Shown in pieces: positions 23,338 to 33,907 of a DNA stretch of 64,000 nucleotides. Location of the stretch: assembly GCA_963920575.1 (NCBI GenBank), contig OY986967.1, positions 6,653,166 through 6,717,165 of the forward strand. Direction: 5' to 3'. The DNA comes from Narthecium ossifragum. Its lineage: Eukaryota; Streptophyta; Magnoliopsida; Dioscoreales; Nartheciaceae. Below the pieces are notes generated by a model. That model had not been told where the DNA came from. It worked only from the letters and a program-made list of their open reading frames with translations, and did no database searches. Position numbers and translations under genes: made by a program. Each line of letters begins with the position of its first letter. Position 1 is the stretch's first letter.

Positions 23338-24065
23338 GATGGCGAGGCCTTTCTTTTAGGGTTTGAGGGTGAAGAGAGGTAGAGGAGAGGAGCGACGGAC
23401 GAATGGGAGAAGCTGGGAGCTAGGGAATGGTCGAACGGGGTTATATAAGCAGAGATGTGAAGAGTGACCAAAAAGCCCTCACTTAAGTGAGTAACGATCC
23501 GTAGCGGTCAACCCTTAGGAGTTGGCAATCGACCGTCAAATGCGATATGTAATATAAAAAAAATGTACTCATGGTCGACCGTAAAGAAGTATGGATCGAC
23601 CGTCAGTTCCAGAAAATGAACTTTGAAATTCAATTTTAAATCATTTTTAAATAAAAAAATCACAAAACTTTGCATACACATATAACTAAATATTATGAAC
23701 TAAAACAACTAATCAAACAACAAAATAGCTCATTAAATCAAAATTTAGCACACAAGTTGGACATGGCATGAAATAGCATATAAAGAGGTGGCCAAACCTT
23801 TTTCTTTTAGCTTATCATTTTGGACATCCATTTAACATCCCAAGCTTCCTTAGAAGATATAGACACATGTCTTGACTCAAGGGTTTGGTTAGAATATCCG
23901 TAATTTGATGCTCGGTTCTATCAAATTCAAGTGTAATATCTCATTTTTGTGTATGATTACGTAGGAAATGGTGTCAAATTTATATGTGCTTTGTTCTAGA
24001 GTGTTGGATGGGATTTTTCGATAGAGTTATGGCACTAGTGTTGTCACACCTAATGGGCATTTTGC

Positions 24066-24638
24066 CTACTGTATGCCGTAATCTACCAATTGCATTTTCA
24101 TCCAAAGTAATTGTGTACAACAATTACCCGCTGTGATGTATTCCGCTTCGGTGGTGGATAAAGCAACTGAGCTTTGCTTCTTGGAGAACCAAGAAACAAG
24201 TGCATGACCAAGAAAATGACATGTACCACTTGTGCTTTTTCTATCAAGTCTACATCCGGCAAAATCCGCATCGGAGTAGCCAATTAGATCAAAAGATGAT
24301 CTTCTAGGATACCATAAACCATAGTTTTGGGTTCCTATTAGATACCTAAAGATTCTCTTGACCGCAACCAAATGTGATTCCTTAGGACATAATTGATATC
24401 TAGTACAAAGGCAAACACTAAACATGATGTCCGGTTTACTTGCAGTCAAATAGAGTAAAGAAGCAATCATACCTCTATAAAGTGTTTGATCAACGGGTTT
24501 CCCATCTTCATCTCCGTCTAATGTGAGTGTTGTACTCATGGGGGTTCTATAAATTTTGGATTGCTCAAAGTCATACTCCTTGAGTAGGTTTCTAGTGTAT
24601 TTGGCTTGACGAATACAGATTCCTCCTCTAGTTTGCAT
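24066..24638 (-). pseudogene. SIRE-like reverse transcriptase end and RNase H
   Basis: Open 190-codon stretch with 'IRQAKYTRNLLKEYDFEQS', 'YRGMIASLLYLTASKPDI', the RNase H 'GYSDADFAGCRLDRKSTSG' and 'ALSTTEAEYITAGNCC'. It ends the pol region. Canonical order and motifs; truncated relative to a full polyprotein. Confidence 0.9.
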
Positions 24639-24997
24639 GATTTATAAACCAAGGAAATAATTGAGTTCTCCCATCAAGCTCATTTAAAATTCACTTTGCA
24701 TGCAAGAGGCAAATTCTTTAGAAAGCTTTTCATTTGAAGATCCAAGAAAAATATCATCCACATAGAGTAAAACCAATAGGAGATCCTCTCCTTTCGATTT
24801 TGTAAATATAGTAGTATCAATCTTTCCTCTACAAAAATCATTATGCATCAAAAAGTTGCTAAGCCTTTCTTATCAAGCTCTAGGAGCTTGTTTTAAACCA
24901 TACAAGGTTTTCGTGAGTTTGAATACAAGATCCCCTAACTTGTAATCCTCAAAACCGGGGGGTTGTTCAACATAGACTTCTTCCTTTAAGAAACCAT

Positions 24998-25890
24998 TCA
25001 AAAAAACACTTTAACATCCATTTGATATAATTTGAAATCTTTGTAAGATGCAAAAGCAAGAAGTAGCCTTATCGCCTCAAGTCTAGCTATTCGTGCAAAA
25101 GTCTCATCATAATCAATTCCTTCTTGTTGATTGAAGCCCTTTGCCACTAGTCTAGCTTTATTCCTTGTAATTATCCTTGATTCATCCATTTTATTTCTAA
25201 ACACCCATTTAGTGCCAATGATGGGATGATTACAAGGTCTTGGAAACAAATTCCAAACTTCATTTCTTTCAAATTGATTCAACACTTCTTGAATTGGTAA
25301 GATCCAATGATCATCCTTTAGAGCTTTTTCAATAGTTTTGGGGTCGATTTGAGATAGGAAGGCTAGATTTGCATATGCATTCAATGAAGATCTAGTTTGG
25401 ATTCCTTTTGATGGTTCACCAATGATCAATTCCTTTGGGTGTGAAGATGCATATTTCCAATCTTTTGGCAAATCACAATGTTGATCACTAGGAATAATTT
25501 CTAAAGATTCCTCAAATCTATCATTCAATTCTTCAATATCATCTTGGGTCTCATCTACTACTTCTTTTGATTTGTCATTAAGAATTTCATCATCTTCATC
25601 ATCAATTCTACTAGAACCTTTAATCATTTCTTCAAATGTAACATCATTGATTCTTCAACCACTAAGATCCTTTTACTGAAAACTCTATAACTTTTGCTTC
25701 TCTCCGAGTATCCTAGAAAAACTCCTTCATCGGATCTAGCATCAAATTTTCCAAGATTATCCTTGTCATTGTTTAAGACAAAACACTTGCATCTAAATGC
25801 TCTAAAGTAACCAATATTCGGAATTCTTCCTTTCCAAAGCTCATAAGGGGTTTTCTTCAAAACATGTCTCAATTTTACTCTCTTGATCAC
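24998..25890 (-). pseudogene. SIRE-like integrase C-terminus and reverse transcriptase N-terminal half
   Basis: 25624-25890 holds the integrase tail ('KKTPYELWKGRIPNIGYFRAF', 'GVFLGYSERSKSYRVF'). 24998-25627 holds an acidic linker and the copia RT start ('WVFRNKMDES', 'ARLVAKGFNQQEGIDYDETF', '[10 protein letters not shown]'). The palm then continues in broken frame to about 24650, where the YVDD-type active-site region (near 24750-24780) is in a disrupted frame. Confidence 0.88.
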
Positions 25891-25917
25891 ATGACAAGAG
25901 GTATTAATTGCTTCGGC

Positions 25918-26271
25918 CTAAAAGTACTTCGGTAGATTATTCTCATATAATAGAGTTCTAGCCATATCTTGTAGGGACCGATTTTTCCTTTTAACACCAT
26001 TTTGTTGTGGGGTTCTAGGTGATGAGAAGTTATGGGAAATCCCGTTATCATTGCAAAACTTTTTTAGAAGGGAGTTCTTGAATTTTCTTTCATGGTCACT
26101 TCTAATGCATATAGTGAGAATACATTTCTCATTTTGGACTCTCCTACAAAAGTTGGTGAATTCCTCAAAGACTTCACCTTTGTGTGCAAAGAATATCACC
26201 CATGTACATCTAGTGTAATCATCTATTAAAACAAAACCATATGAGTTGCCACCTAAGCTAGTTGGTTTGGT
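25918..26271 (-). pseudogene. SIRE-like integrase catalytic core
   Basis: Resumes on the other side of the hAT ('LSLGGNSYGFVLIDDYTR', near 26215-26265), then 'IRSDHERKFKN' (second catalytic Asp) and 'SPRTPQQNGVKRKNR'. Copia integrases normally have NGVVERKNR here, so the catalytic Glu is lost by a small deletion or substitution. Integration function is therefore destroyed irrespective of the frameshifts. Confidence 0.85.
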
Positions 26272-27364
26272 TAGGGGTGAGCATTCGGTTCTCGGTTCGG
26301 TTCTCGGTTCGGTTCTCGGTCCAGAACCGAAGAACCGAACTTTTTTCGGTCCAGTTTTTTGAGAACCGAACCGAACCGAAGTTACATGAGAACCGAACCG
26401 AACCGAACCGAAATTTTCGGTTCCAAATTATTTAAAACCGAACCGAACCGAACCGAACTAGGTAAAGAACCGAACCGAACCACAAATTTCGGTTCCAGAA
26501 CCGAACCGAAATTTGCGCCGTGGGCAGCGGGGATCGGGTGCGGGGTGGGTCGCTGGGTTCGATGGAGGCGATGAGGATATTGGAGGTCGAGCTTGGGACG
26601 GCGTCGGAGCTCCGAGGGAGAGGGAGGTCGTCCGGTTCGGTGGCGAGGCGAGGTTGGAATGGGGTGAGCTCGCTGTGGGCAGCGGGGATCGGGTGCGGGG
26701 TGGGTCGCCGGGTTCGATGGAGGCGATGAGGATCTTGGAGGTCGAGCTTGGGATGGCGTCGGAGCTCCGAGGGAGAGGGAGGTCGTCCGGTTCGGCGGCG
26801 AGGCGAGGTCAGAATGGGGTGAGCTCGCCGTGGGCAGCGGGGATCGGGTGCGGGGTGGGTCGCCGGGTTCGATGGAGGCGATGAGGATCTTGGAGGTCAA
26901 GCTTGGGACGGTGTCGGAGCTCCGAGGGAGAGGGAGGTCGTCCGGTTCGGCGGCGAGGCGAGGTCCGAATGGGGTGAGCTCGCCGTGGGCAGCGGGGATC
27001 GGGTGCAGGGTGGGTCGCCGGGTTCGATGGAGGCGATGGTCGATGGGTTCCCAGGGATCGGGTATTCGGGTGCTTGAACGCATAGAATAGGGGAGGGAGG
27101 GTGGCTGACTGCTGACCGGGTTAGCCAATATGGCAATATGAACAATTGGAGTTAGTTAGACCGGCTGAGACTTAGACCATAAATCAGTATAAAAAGTTCG
27201 GTTCTTCGGTTCTGACCCGAACCGAACCGAATTTTTTTTAAAGAACCGAACCCGAACCGAACCCGAACTTTTCATACATGCAAAGAACCGAACCGAACCG
27301 AATGGACCTAACTAATTCGGTTCGGTTCGGTTCTTCGGGTTCGGTTCGGTTCTGCTCACCCCTA
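26272..27364. mobile_element. non-autonomous hAT element with subterminal GGTTCGGTT arrays
   Basis: 12-bp perfect TIRs TAGGGGTGAGCA / TGCTCACCCCTA and a perfect 8-bp target duplication GGTTTGGT (26264-26271 and 27365-27372), as in hAT elements. Both subterminal regions (26285-26515 and 27190-27355) are dense arrays of CGGTTC / GAACCG, probable transposase-binding repeats by analogy with other hATs. The middle is a GC-rich 155-bp tandem repeat. No transposase. Confidence 0.93.
26520..27045. repeat. 155-bp minisatellite inside the hAT
   Basis: Units start at 26520, 26675, 26830 and 26985 (GTGGGCAGCGGGGATCGG); three are full and the fourth is partial. 155 is not divisible by three, so each frame meets all phases of the unit. 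Long ORFs on both strands follow from this and from the high GC content. Confidence 0.9.
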
Positions 27365-27372
27365 GGTTTGGT

Positions 27373-27877
27373 AGGTCCAAAAAGGTCCATATAAATGAGT
27401 TCTAGCGCTCTTGTGGTGGAAACTACGTTTTTAGGCTTGAAAGAGGATTTTACTTATTTTCCTCTTTGACATGCATAACAAATCTTATATTTCTCGAATT
27501 TGATCTTGGGAAGTCAAAATAAGGTCTTTTCGAGAGTGTTTGGATATTAAATCCATGTGTGCATGTCCAAACCTCCTATGCCATAACCAAGGTTTATCAT
27601 TTAAAGCACTAAGGCAAACAAGATCATCAAGATAAAACGTATAAACATTGCCATCACGATGTCCTACTAGCATGATTTTATCACTAATAGCATTTTTAAC
27701 ATAACACTTTGAATTTTCAAATATAACTTTGTTACCTCTATCACATAATTGACTAATACTAAGCATGTTATGCTTCAAACCTTCTACTAATAAAACATTC
27801 TTAATTTTGATGGAGAAAGTTTTACCAATGTTACCAATTCCGATAATTTTTCCTTTGCCATTATCTCCAAAGGTCAC
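27373..27877 (-). pseudogene. SIRE-like GAG-pre-integrase and integrase N-terminus
   Basis: Starts in the segment just after the protease active site ('TFGDNGKGKIIGIGNIGK'), then 'LSISQLCDRG' and the integrase zinc-binding 'LWHRRFGHAHMDLI' (27485-27877). The downstream stretch 27373-27484, in broken frame, contains 'MDLFGPTKP' with the first catalytic Asp. The hAT element at 26272-27364 interrupts the coding region straight after 'GPTKP'. The protease Asp-Ser-Gly region is missing, so the gag/pre-integrase joint marks an internal deletion. Confidence 0.85.
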
Positions 27878-28251
27878 AACTCCTCCAATTCTTCATCATC
27901 GTCTCCTTCACTTGAATCCGATGACTCTATGTTCGATGACTTGAATGCAACGACCTTCTTCTTCTTGTCTCCTTCGTCGTTGCTTCTCTTCAAGTTCATC
28001 TCATAAGTCATGAGTGAACCCATGAGCTCATCAAATGACAATTTGGATAGATCTTTGGCTTCTTCGATTGCCGTAACTTTAAGATCCCATGACTTCGGTA
28101 GACACCTAAGTATCTTTCTCATAACTTCATCATTAGCATAAACTCTTTCAAGTGATTCAAGCACATTTAGTATGTTAGTAAAACGTGTAAATATCTCACT
28201 AATAGTTTCATCATTCTTCATGCAAAAGACTTCATACTCATGTACAAGCAT
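27874..28251 (-). pseudogene. SIRE-like gag fragment (UBN2 type)
   Basis: Gag capsid fragment with typical copia words: 'FTRFTNILNVLESL', 'ILRCLPKSWDLKVTAI' and 'LSFDELMGSLMTYE', followed by a charged Lys-rich then acidic tail. The CCHC knuckle that should follow is absent: the frame runs straight into the pre-integrase region at 27877. More gag sequence is recognisable in broken frames at about 28254-28470. Confidence 0.85.
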
Positions 28252-28672
28252 ACTTATTCTAGACTCTTTAACTCGGCTGGTTCCCTCGTAGGTAACCTCA
28301 AGCTTTTTCCAAATCTCCTTTGCTGATTTACATGCCGAGACCCTATTGAATTCACTAGGGCTAAGGGCACAAAATAAAAACCTTTTGGCCTTGGCATTTG
28401 TTTGAAGGTTTTTGAGATCGGTTGGGTTATAGTCACTCTTTGTTTTTGGGACTTATTTCCCTTCAACTATTTTTATAGGGACATTGGGTCCATCCTCTAC
28501 CACCATCCAAGCTTCGTAATCCATCGATTAAATGAAGATTTCCATTTTGGTCTTCCAATAAGTATAATTCGATCCTTTGAAATAAGGTGGCCTATTGGTG
28601 GCTTGTCCCTCTACGTTTTCCATCTCAAGATAGGATCATGTAGGGTCGTTAAACCTCAAAAATAGAGACCTT

Positions 28673-28684
28673 GCTCTGATACCA
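28673..28684 (-). other. primer binding site, initiator tRNA-Met
   Basis: The minus strand reads TGGTATCAGAGC, the standard plant copia PBS, two nucleotides inside the 5' LTR. Confidence 0.9.
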
Positions 28685-29939
28685 ATTGAAGGTCCAAGAG
28701 GGGGTGTGAATTGGACTTTCTTCGAAAAACTAGATCAATGGAAAAACCAGGTAGGCGAGATCTAACACTTTAAATGCTTGTAAATGATATGAAATAAATG
28801 TAAAGCAGCATGCAAGAATATATGAGAGAGAAGTTAGAGGGATTGCATCGATTTTATAGTGGTTCGACCCAACTCTTGGTCTACGTCCACTTCTCTCAAG
28901 ATCCTCCTTGAGGTTCCACTACTTACAAATCATTACAAGCTTTTTCTCCAAGCTTCTGGGTGTTTGATAACCTTACAATCACTCCAATCAACTGTTGGAT
29001 GCTTCACAATATACTTCTTCACACTCGAAGAAGATATACAAAAGTTGTAGCTCAAGAGAAATGAGTAGAAACTTTTAATAAAACTTACCCAAATGCTCTC
29101 AAAAATATCAATAAGTATGTTGACAAGTTTACAACAAAAGACTACTTATATATGGCCTTCAACCAGCTCAAAAAGCACCTCCAACAACTCCTTGCAACTC
29201 TCCAACAGCTAGTCTTTTTACTTTGCGTGTTGTTGGCGGTCGACCCATGCATCATCCGTGACATCGACCGTCAGGTTCAAAACACCAGCTTCTTGGCTCA
29301 CGGTAGACCCGAACATCGACCACCAGATCGACCGTGCGTTGCCTTCATGAGCTGCAGTTGATTCACGCATCGTCCGCCAGATCGACCGTGAGCCAATGTT
29401 GAGAAAAACACTTCTCAAGATCGATAGTCCAATCGACCGTCGCTTCTTCACAACAAGACATCATGGTCCGTGGTCGACCTGTGAGGACCCCGTTCATCTA
29501 TACTTGGTCCGACCGCGTTGGGTTGAGGGTCTGGTTTTGTGGTTTGGCTCGGTTGGCCTTGGTTTGCGATCTGTTGATCGTATCGCTGTTTTTGGACCCC
29601 AAGGACAATTTGATAAATTGTACCTTGGTGGTCGGTTTCACACCGCGTAGTGCACACACGGCCTTGAATTAATGTATGTGATCGATTAGAATCTTAGAGA
29701 TGCTTCTAGTCGGAAGATCGGAGCTCGATCGGGCGGCCGAGATTAAATCTCAGCTTTAGTATAAAACTCCTCTCTCTCTCTCTCTTTCTTTTTCTCTTCT
29801 TTTCTTTCCTCTTCCTTCCCTTGCTTCTCCCACGCTCGATCCCCTTTCTCTCCTTCCTCGCTCGCGACCATGCCGGCCTCTCCCCTCTCCGGAGTTTTGC
29901 CACCCTCATCGGTGATACGAGTCGATCATACTCGACCAA

Positions 29940-31400
29940 CTGGATCCGAACCCAGAAGAGGAACCAAACTGGTTCAGCCTCTTTCCTATTTTGACTTGGA
30001 CTTCCCTAGTTCAAATTAGAGTATTTAATTAGGATTTATTATTATTCTTTATTTGAGTCCTAGTTGATTGTTAGGAATTAATTAAGAGTCCCTTTGAGGT
30101 AGGAAGTTGAGTTGAGTCAGAAACCTTATTACTTGCTAATTAATCAAGGGGGTTTTCTAGTGGATTAGGACTCTGTCAAGGTCTCTATAAAAGGACCTTA
30201 GTAGTTTTGTATTAGGTTATGATGCATGAGATGAATGATTAAGAATAGTTGATAAATTATCATAGGAGTAGAATATCATAGGAGTAGAGATAATATAGCT
30301 TCCACCAGATATCTACCATAAATCCACCTTCTTCCCCGTCGGTCATCTTCTCCGCAGTCGGCATAGCCTTCACCTTCATCTTCTTTCTCCCCGTCACTTT
30401 CTCTCTCCGCCACGTCAGCGACCCCACCGCCACGTCATCCCTCTCTATCCTCGTCACCAGCCACTGTTCATCGTCTCCCTCCCATGCCGGAACCCTAGCT
30501 TCCCTCCGTCCAGCCTCTCCGACCACCCCCGTCGCCAACCAAGACCTCCAACGCCTTCCCCTGAGCCTCACGACTTCTCCAAGCCGCTCCTCCGCCTCCG
30601 TCGTCTCCTCCGACGTCTTCCCGGCCAACCCAAGTTCACAGCCACCGTCCGTCGTCCACGACACGACCCCGATCTTACCCCAAACCCTTCCTAAACCCTT
30701 CCCCGGCCTCCCTAGACCCGATTCCGACCTTTCCCAGGCCCCGCCGAGCTCCCCGTCGTCCCCGACGCCGGTGAACCCAAACGCCTACCGCCATCTCCCC
30801 TAGATCCGGCTGATCCTCCATCCATCTCCCAGATCTGAGCCGGTGGATCTCCTCCCCACCGTCCTATGACCTTCCCTGCCACTATCCCAACCGCCGCCGC
30901 CGCCTCTACGCCGGCCATCCACTCCGGCGATCCTCCGCCGTCGGATCCACTCCGGTGAACCCTCAGCCAAGTTCCCTGTTTGATCTAGCAAGCCACTTAG
31001 CCCTCCAACCACTTAACCCAATCAGACTTGATCCAATCAAGTCTAATTTCGATCAGACTCAATCCAGCCCAATCCAGTGAAGCCTGATCCAATTCCTTGA
31101 GCCAAATTCGATCCAGATTCAGCTAGATCAGCCAATTGGACTCAATCAAGTCCGATCAGGGCGATTCTGATCGATTGGAGCAGTAAAGACCCATTACGAG
31201 AGGATCACGAGTAGACCGCTCGTAACAATCGGCCACCACCTTCTTCCCTCTTAGCTCTCCCTCTTCCCCTCTCAGATCTGGCGCTCTCTCCCCTCTTTTT
31301 CCTCTTTTCGTTGCGAATGGAATTCATCGCCTCCCGGCGGTTCCCCGGCAAGCCAGAGGCGGCGCCGACAACGGAGGAGGTGGTCTTCAGCCGGATTAGC
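29940..31400. other. unresolved extra block within the long LTR
   Basis: Absent from the related LTRs. It contains a TATA-like CTCTATAAAAGGACC (30184-30198), an AT-rich start (30000-30250) and a long pyrimidine-rich, GC-rich segment (30300-31000) rich in CTCCG words. Probably an older solo LTR or TRIM-like insertion; I could not find terminal TG/CA with a matching duplication. ORFs here are low-complexity. Confidence 0.4.
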
Positions 31401-31529
31401 AAGGATTAAGCTTGGATTTGAGTTTTAAGGTAGGGTTTAGCCTAAACCTAGGTTTTCAGTATTCTTGAGTTAATTAGTTGTTAATCTCTTGTTTTCTTCT
31501 TGCTAGATGATGCTTTTAGGGTAGTTTAT

Positions 31530-33907
31530 GTGAGGACCCGTATCTCCAACCCGGTCCGACCGCGTTAGGTCGAGGGTTAGTTTTTGTGGTTTGGCTTGGT
31601 TGGCCTTGGGATGCGATCGGTTGATCGCAGCGCTGTTTTTGACCCCAATGACATTTTGGTAAATATGCTCCCTGGTGGTCAGTTTCACACCCGCATAGCA
31701 CACACTGCCTTTGATTGATGTATGTGATTGATTAGAACCTTAAGGGCGCTTCCGATCGGGAGAGATCGAATCGGACGGCTGTAATCGATTCCAGCTTTCT
31801 ATTTAAACCCTTCTTTTCTCTCTCTTTCCTGGCTTCTTCTTTCTTCTCCTGTCGTTCTCTCTTCCTCTCTCCAACCGGCTGAGCTAGGGCTTGGAGGCGC
31901 GATCTTTGGGGAGCGGATCTTGGTGATCGGACTTGAGGGATGCGTGGAGGAGCTGCCCTGCTTGTTCAAGTAGGTGTTTCTACCCCGATCGTATGGTTGG
32001 GTTCTCCTAGGATAGGTTTAATGTGTTTTCGATGTAGGAGTACTTGATAAAATGTTGTGTAGCGTATTGCATATGCGTTATAGCATGCTTCGAGTATTCC
32101 TACCATTTGATTTCCGTATTTTATCGGACGATTCCCGTATTATCTCCGTTTTGTCGGTTTTCGGCCGTTTTGACCTAGATTGGAGATTTAACCATCAAAA
32201 TCCTGTTTTCTTCGTACTAATAGCTTCCCCATCATTTATTATGCATGCCTGCAAAGTTTCATTGTTTTCCAACAAGATTTAATAGATCAAATCCAAGAAA
32301 TTGGATTTCCGACACTGTTCTAAGAAACTGTGCACAGGGTCGAATGGTCGACCATCGGATCGACCGTCAAGCATTGATACGCTTCTTCCTGGCCTCACGG
32401 TCGATCGTCGGATCGACCGTCAGGCTCTGTCTCATTTTTTGTCTCCCAGGGTCGATGCTCCGATCGACCGCGGGTCCTTCCCTTTTTCCACTTCACCTCA
32501 CGGTCGACCGTCGGATCGACAGTCAGGCTCTGTCTCCTTTTTGGTTTCCCAGGGTCGATGTCTCGATCGACCATGGCTCTTATGTTTTTCCCTCTTTTGA
32601 TCTCATGGTTGACCGTCGAATCGACCGTGGCATCGACCGTGAGCCCCTGAGCAATGTTTTCTGGTTTTCCTTAAATGGCTTTCGTTCGTGATAGATACCT
32701 AAGCAAGTTGGGAAGCATGCACGTTGTTATCACGGGGGTTTTTTAAGGGATTTTTATCGAGATTGAGAATCGAATCGCGTACTTACCCTTTTTGGCGAAT
32801 TTACGGTTTTACGCGCATTTAAATACTTGGTTGGATAGTAGTTTAAATGTTTAATTGGTTGCCTAGCCGTTAGCTAGCTATGAGTGCTAGCTTACGTGGT
32901 ATTGTGGAACCTTAGCCTGTTGCCGGGGAGTGCCGAGGGCTATTGTATAATTGTTGAACTTATAACTGATGTTGTGGCATATAGAGACACCTAGGATAGA
33001 TGTTTGCATAGGTTCATGCACTGTATGCATTAGAGGCATATCAGGTTAGGCGGACGATGGGTTGATCGCCGATCCGAGGCTCTCGAGTAGCTCGGATCTA
33101 GCCATAGGACCGTGGCTGGGTAGTAAGGATTAGGGCGTGATTGTATAATTGGAATCTCATGTTATTGAAGATTTGAGGTAGTTGACTATGATCATTGCTT
33201 TCAGGTTTAGAGGTCGTGTTGTTTTCCCAAGGCTAAGTGCTAAGGATGGATGTCAATGCGTTCCCGACGTGGGTCCCAAAGGTACGGGAATCCTGCTTGG
33301 GTAAGGGTGATCATGCATGTTACTGTTCCGTAGCCTCCTGGTAACTTGTTCAGGAGAGAGGTTTCATTGCAGGAGCCCTTGGGACATCGATAGGGGTTGT
33401 GGGACCCCGTGGCATTCCTTAGGCTTGAGCGGGGAGACATCACTGTTGTTGTTTTCCTCCCTTCAGTGTGCCGTAGAGTAGAACTCTACTGAGCTTATCG
33501 CTCACTCCTACCCGGGCTGCGTTTGCAGGTGCAGGCGCCAGTTCTTCATCAGTAGAGCCTTCAGGATTAGCTTTTGGCGGCGCGACTACTTCCAGAGGAG
33601 TTTGAGGTTGCTCCAGGACGACTGTTGTACTTTTGATAGTTTTGTATATTATAAACATCTTCGATGATTTTTGGATTACTTGTATAATATCTTTCTCTTG
33701 GAGGAGTTTGATAAGAAATTTGTATCATATGTTTAACCAGTACAACTTGATGTTTTTATAAATCGAATTACAGTTTTATCTCTGGAAGTTAAATTGTTTA
33801 AGTTTATCTCTGTTTTTCGCAAATATATCGCGCCAGCTGGATGTGAATAGTGGTAGGTTTCCCCCCATGCCTCGGTCCGGATGGGTTTTTTGGGTCGGGG
33901 TGTGACA
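31530..33907 (+). mobile_element. solo LTR, 2378 bp
   Basis: TGTGAGGACCCG ... GGTCGGGGTGTGACA with perfect 5-bp target duplication GTTTA (31525-31529 and 33908-33912). A TATTTAAA box lies near 31801. A CT-rich leader follows, then a palindrome array at 32338-32625. No internal region. Confidence 0.93.
32338..32645 (+). repeat. array of GGTCGA..CGATCGACC palindromic modules
   Basis: Six modules start near 32338, 32398, 32449, 32500, 32551 and 32607 (spacing ~51-60 bp). Two types alternate: ACGGTCGAnCGTCGGATCG and CAGGGTCGATGCTCCGATC. They are separated by CAGGCTCTGTCTC and T-rich spacers. Confidence 0.85.

Noticed and set aside
26382..27128. 248-codon minus-strand ORF as a protein-coding gene
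   Set aside because: It lies inside a hAT and its length comes from GC-rich 155-bp repeats open in several frames; no domain seen.
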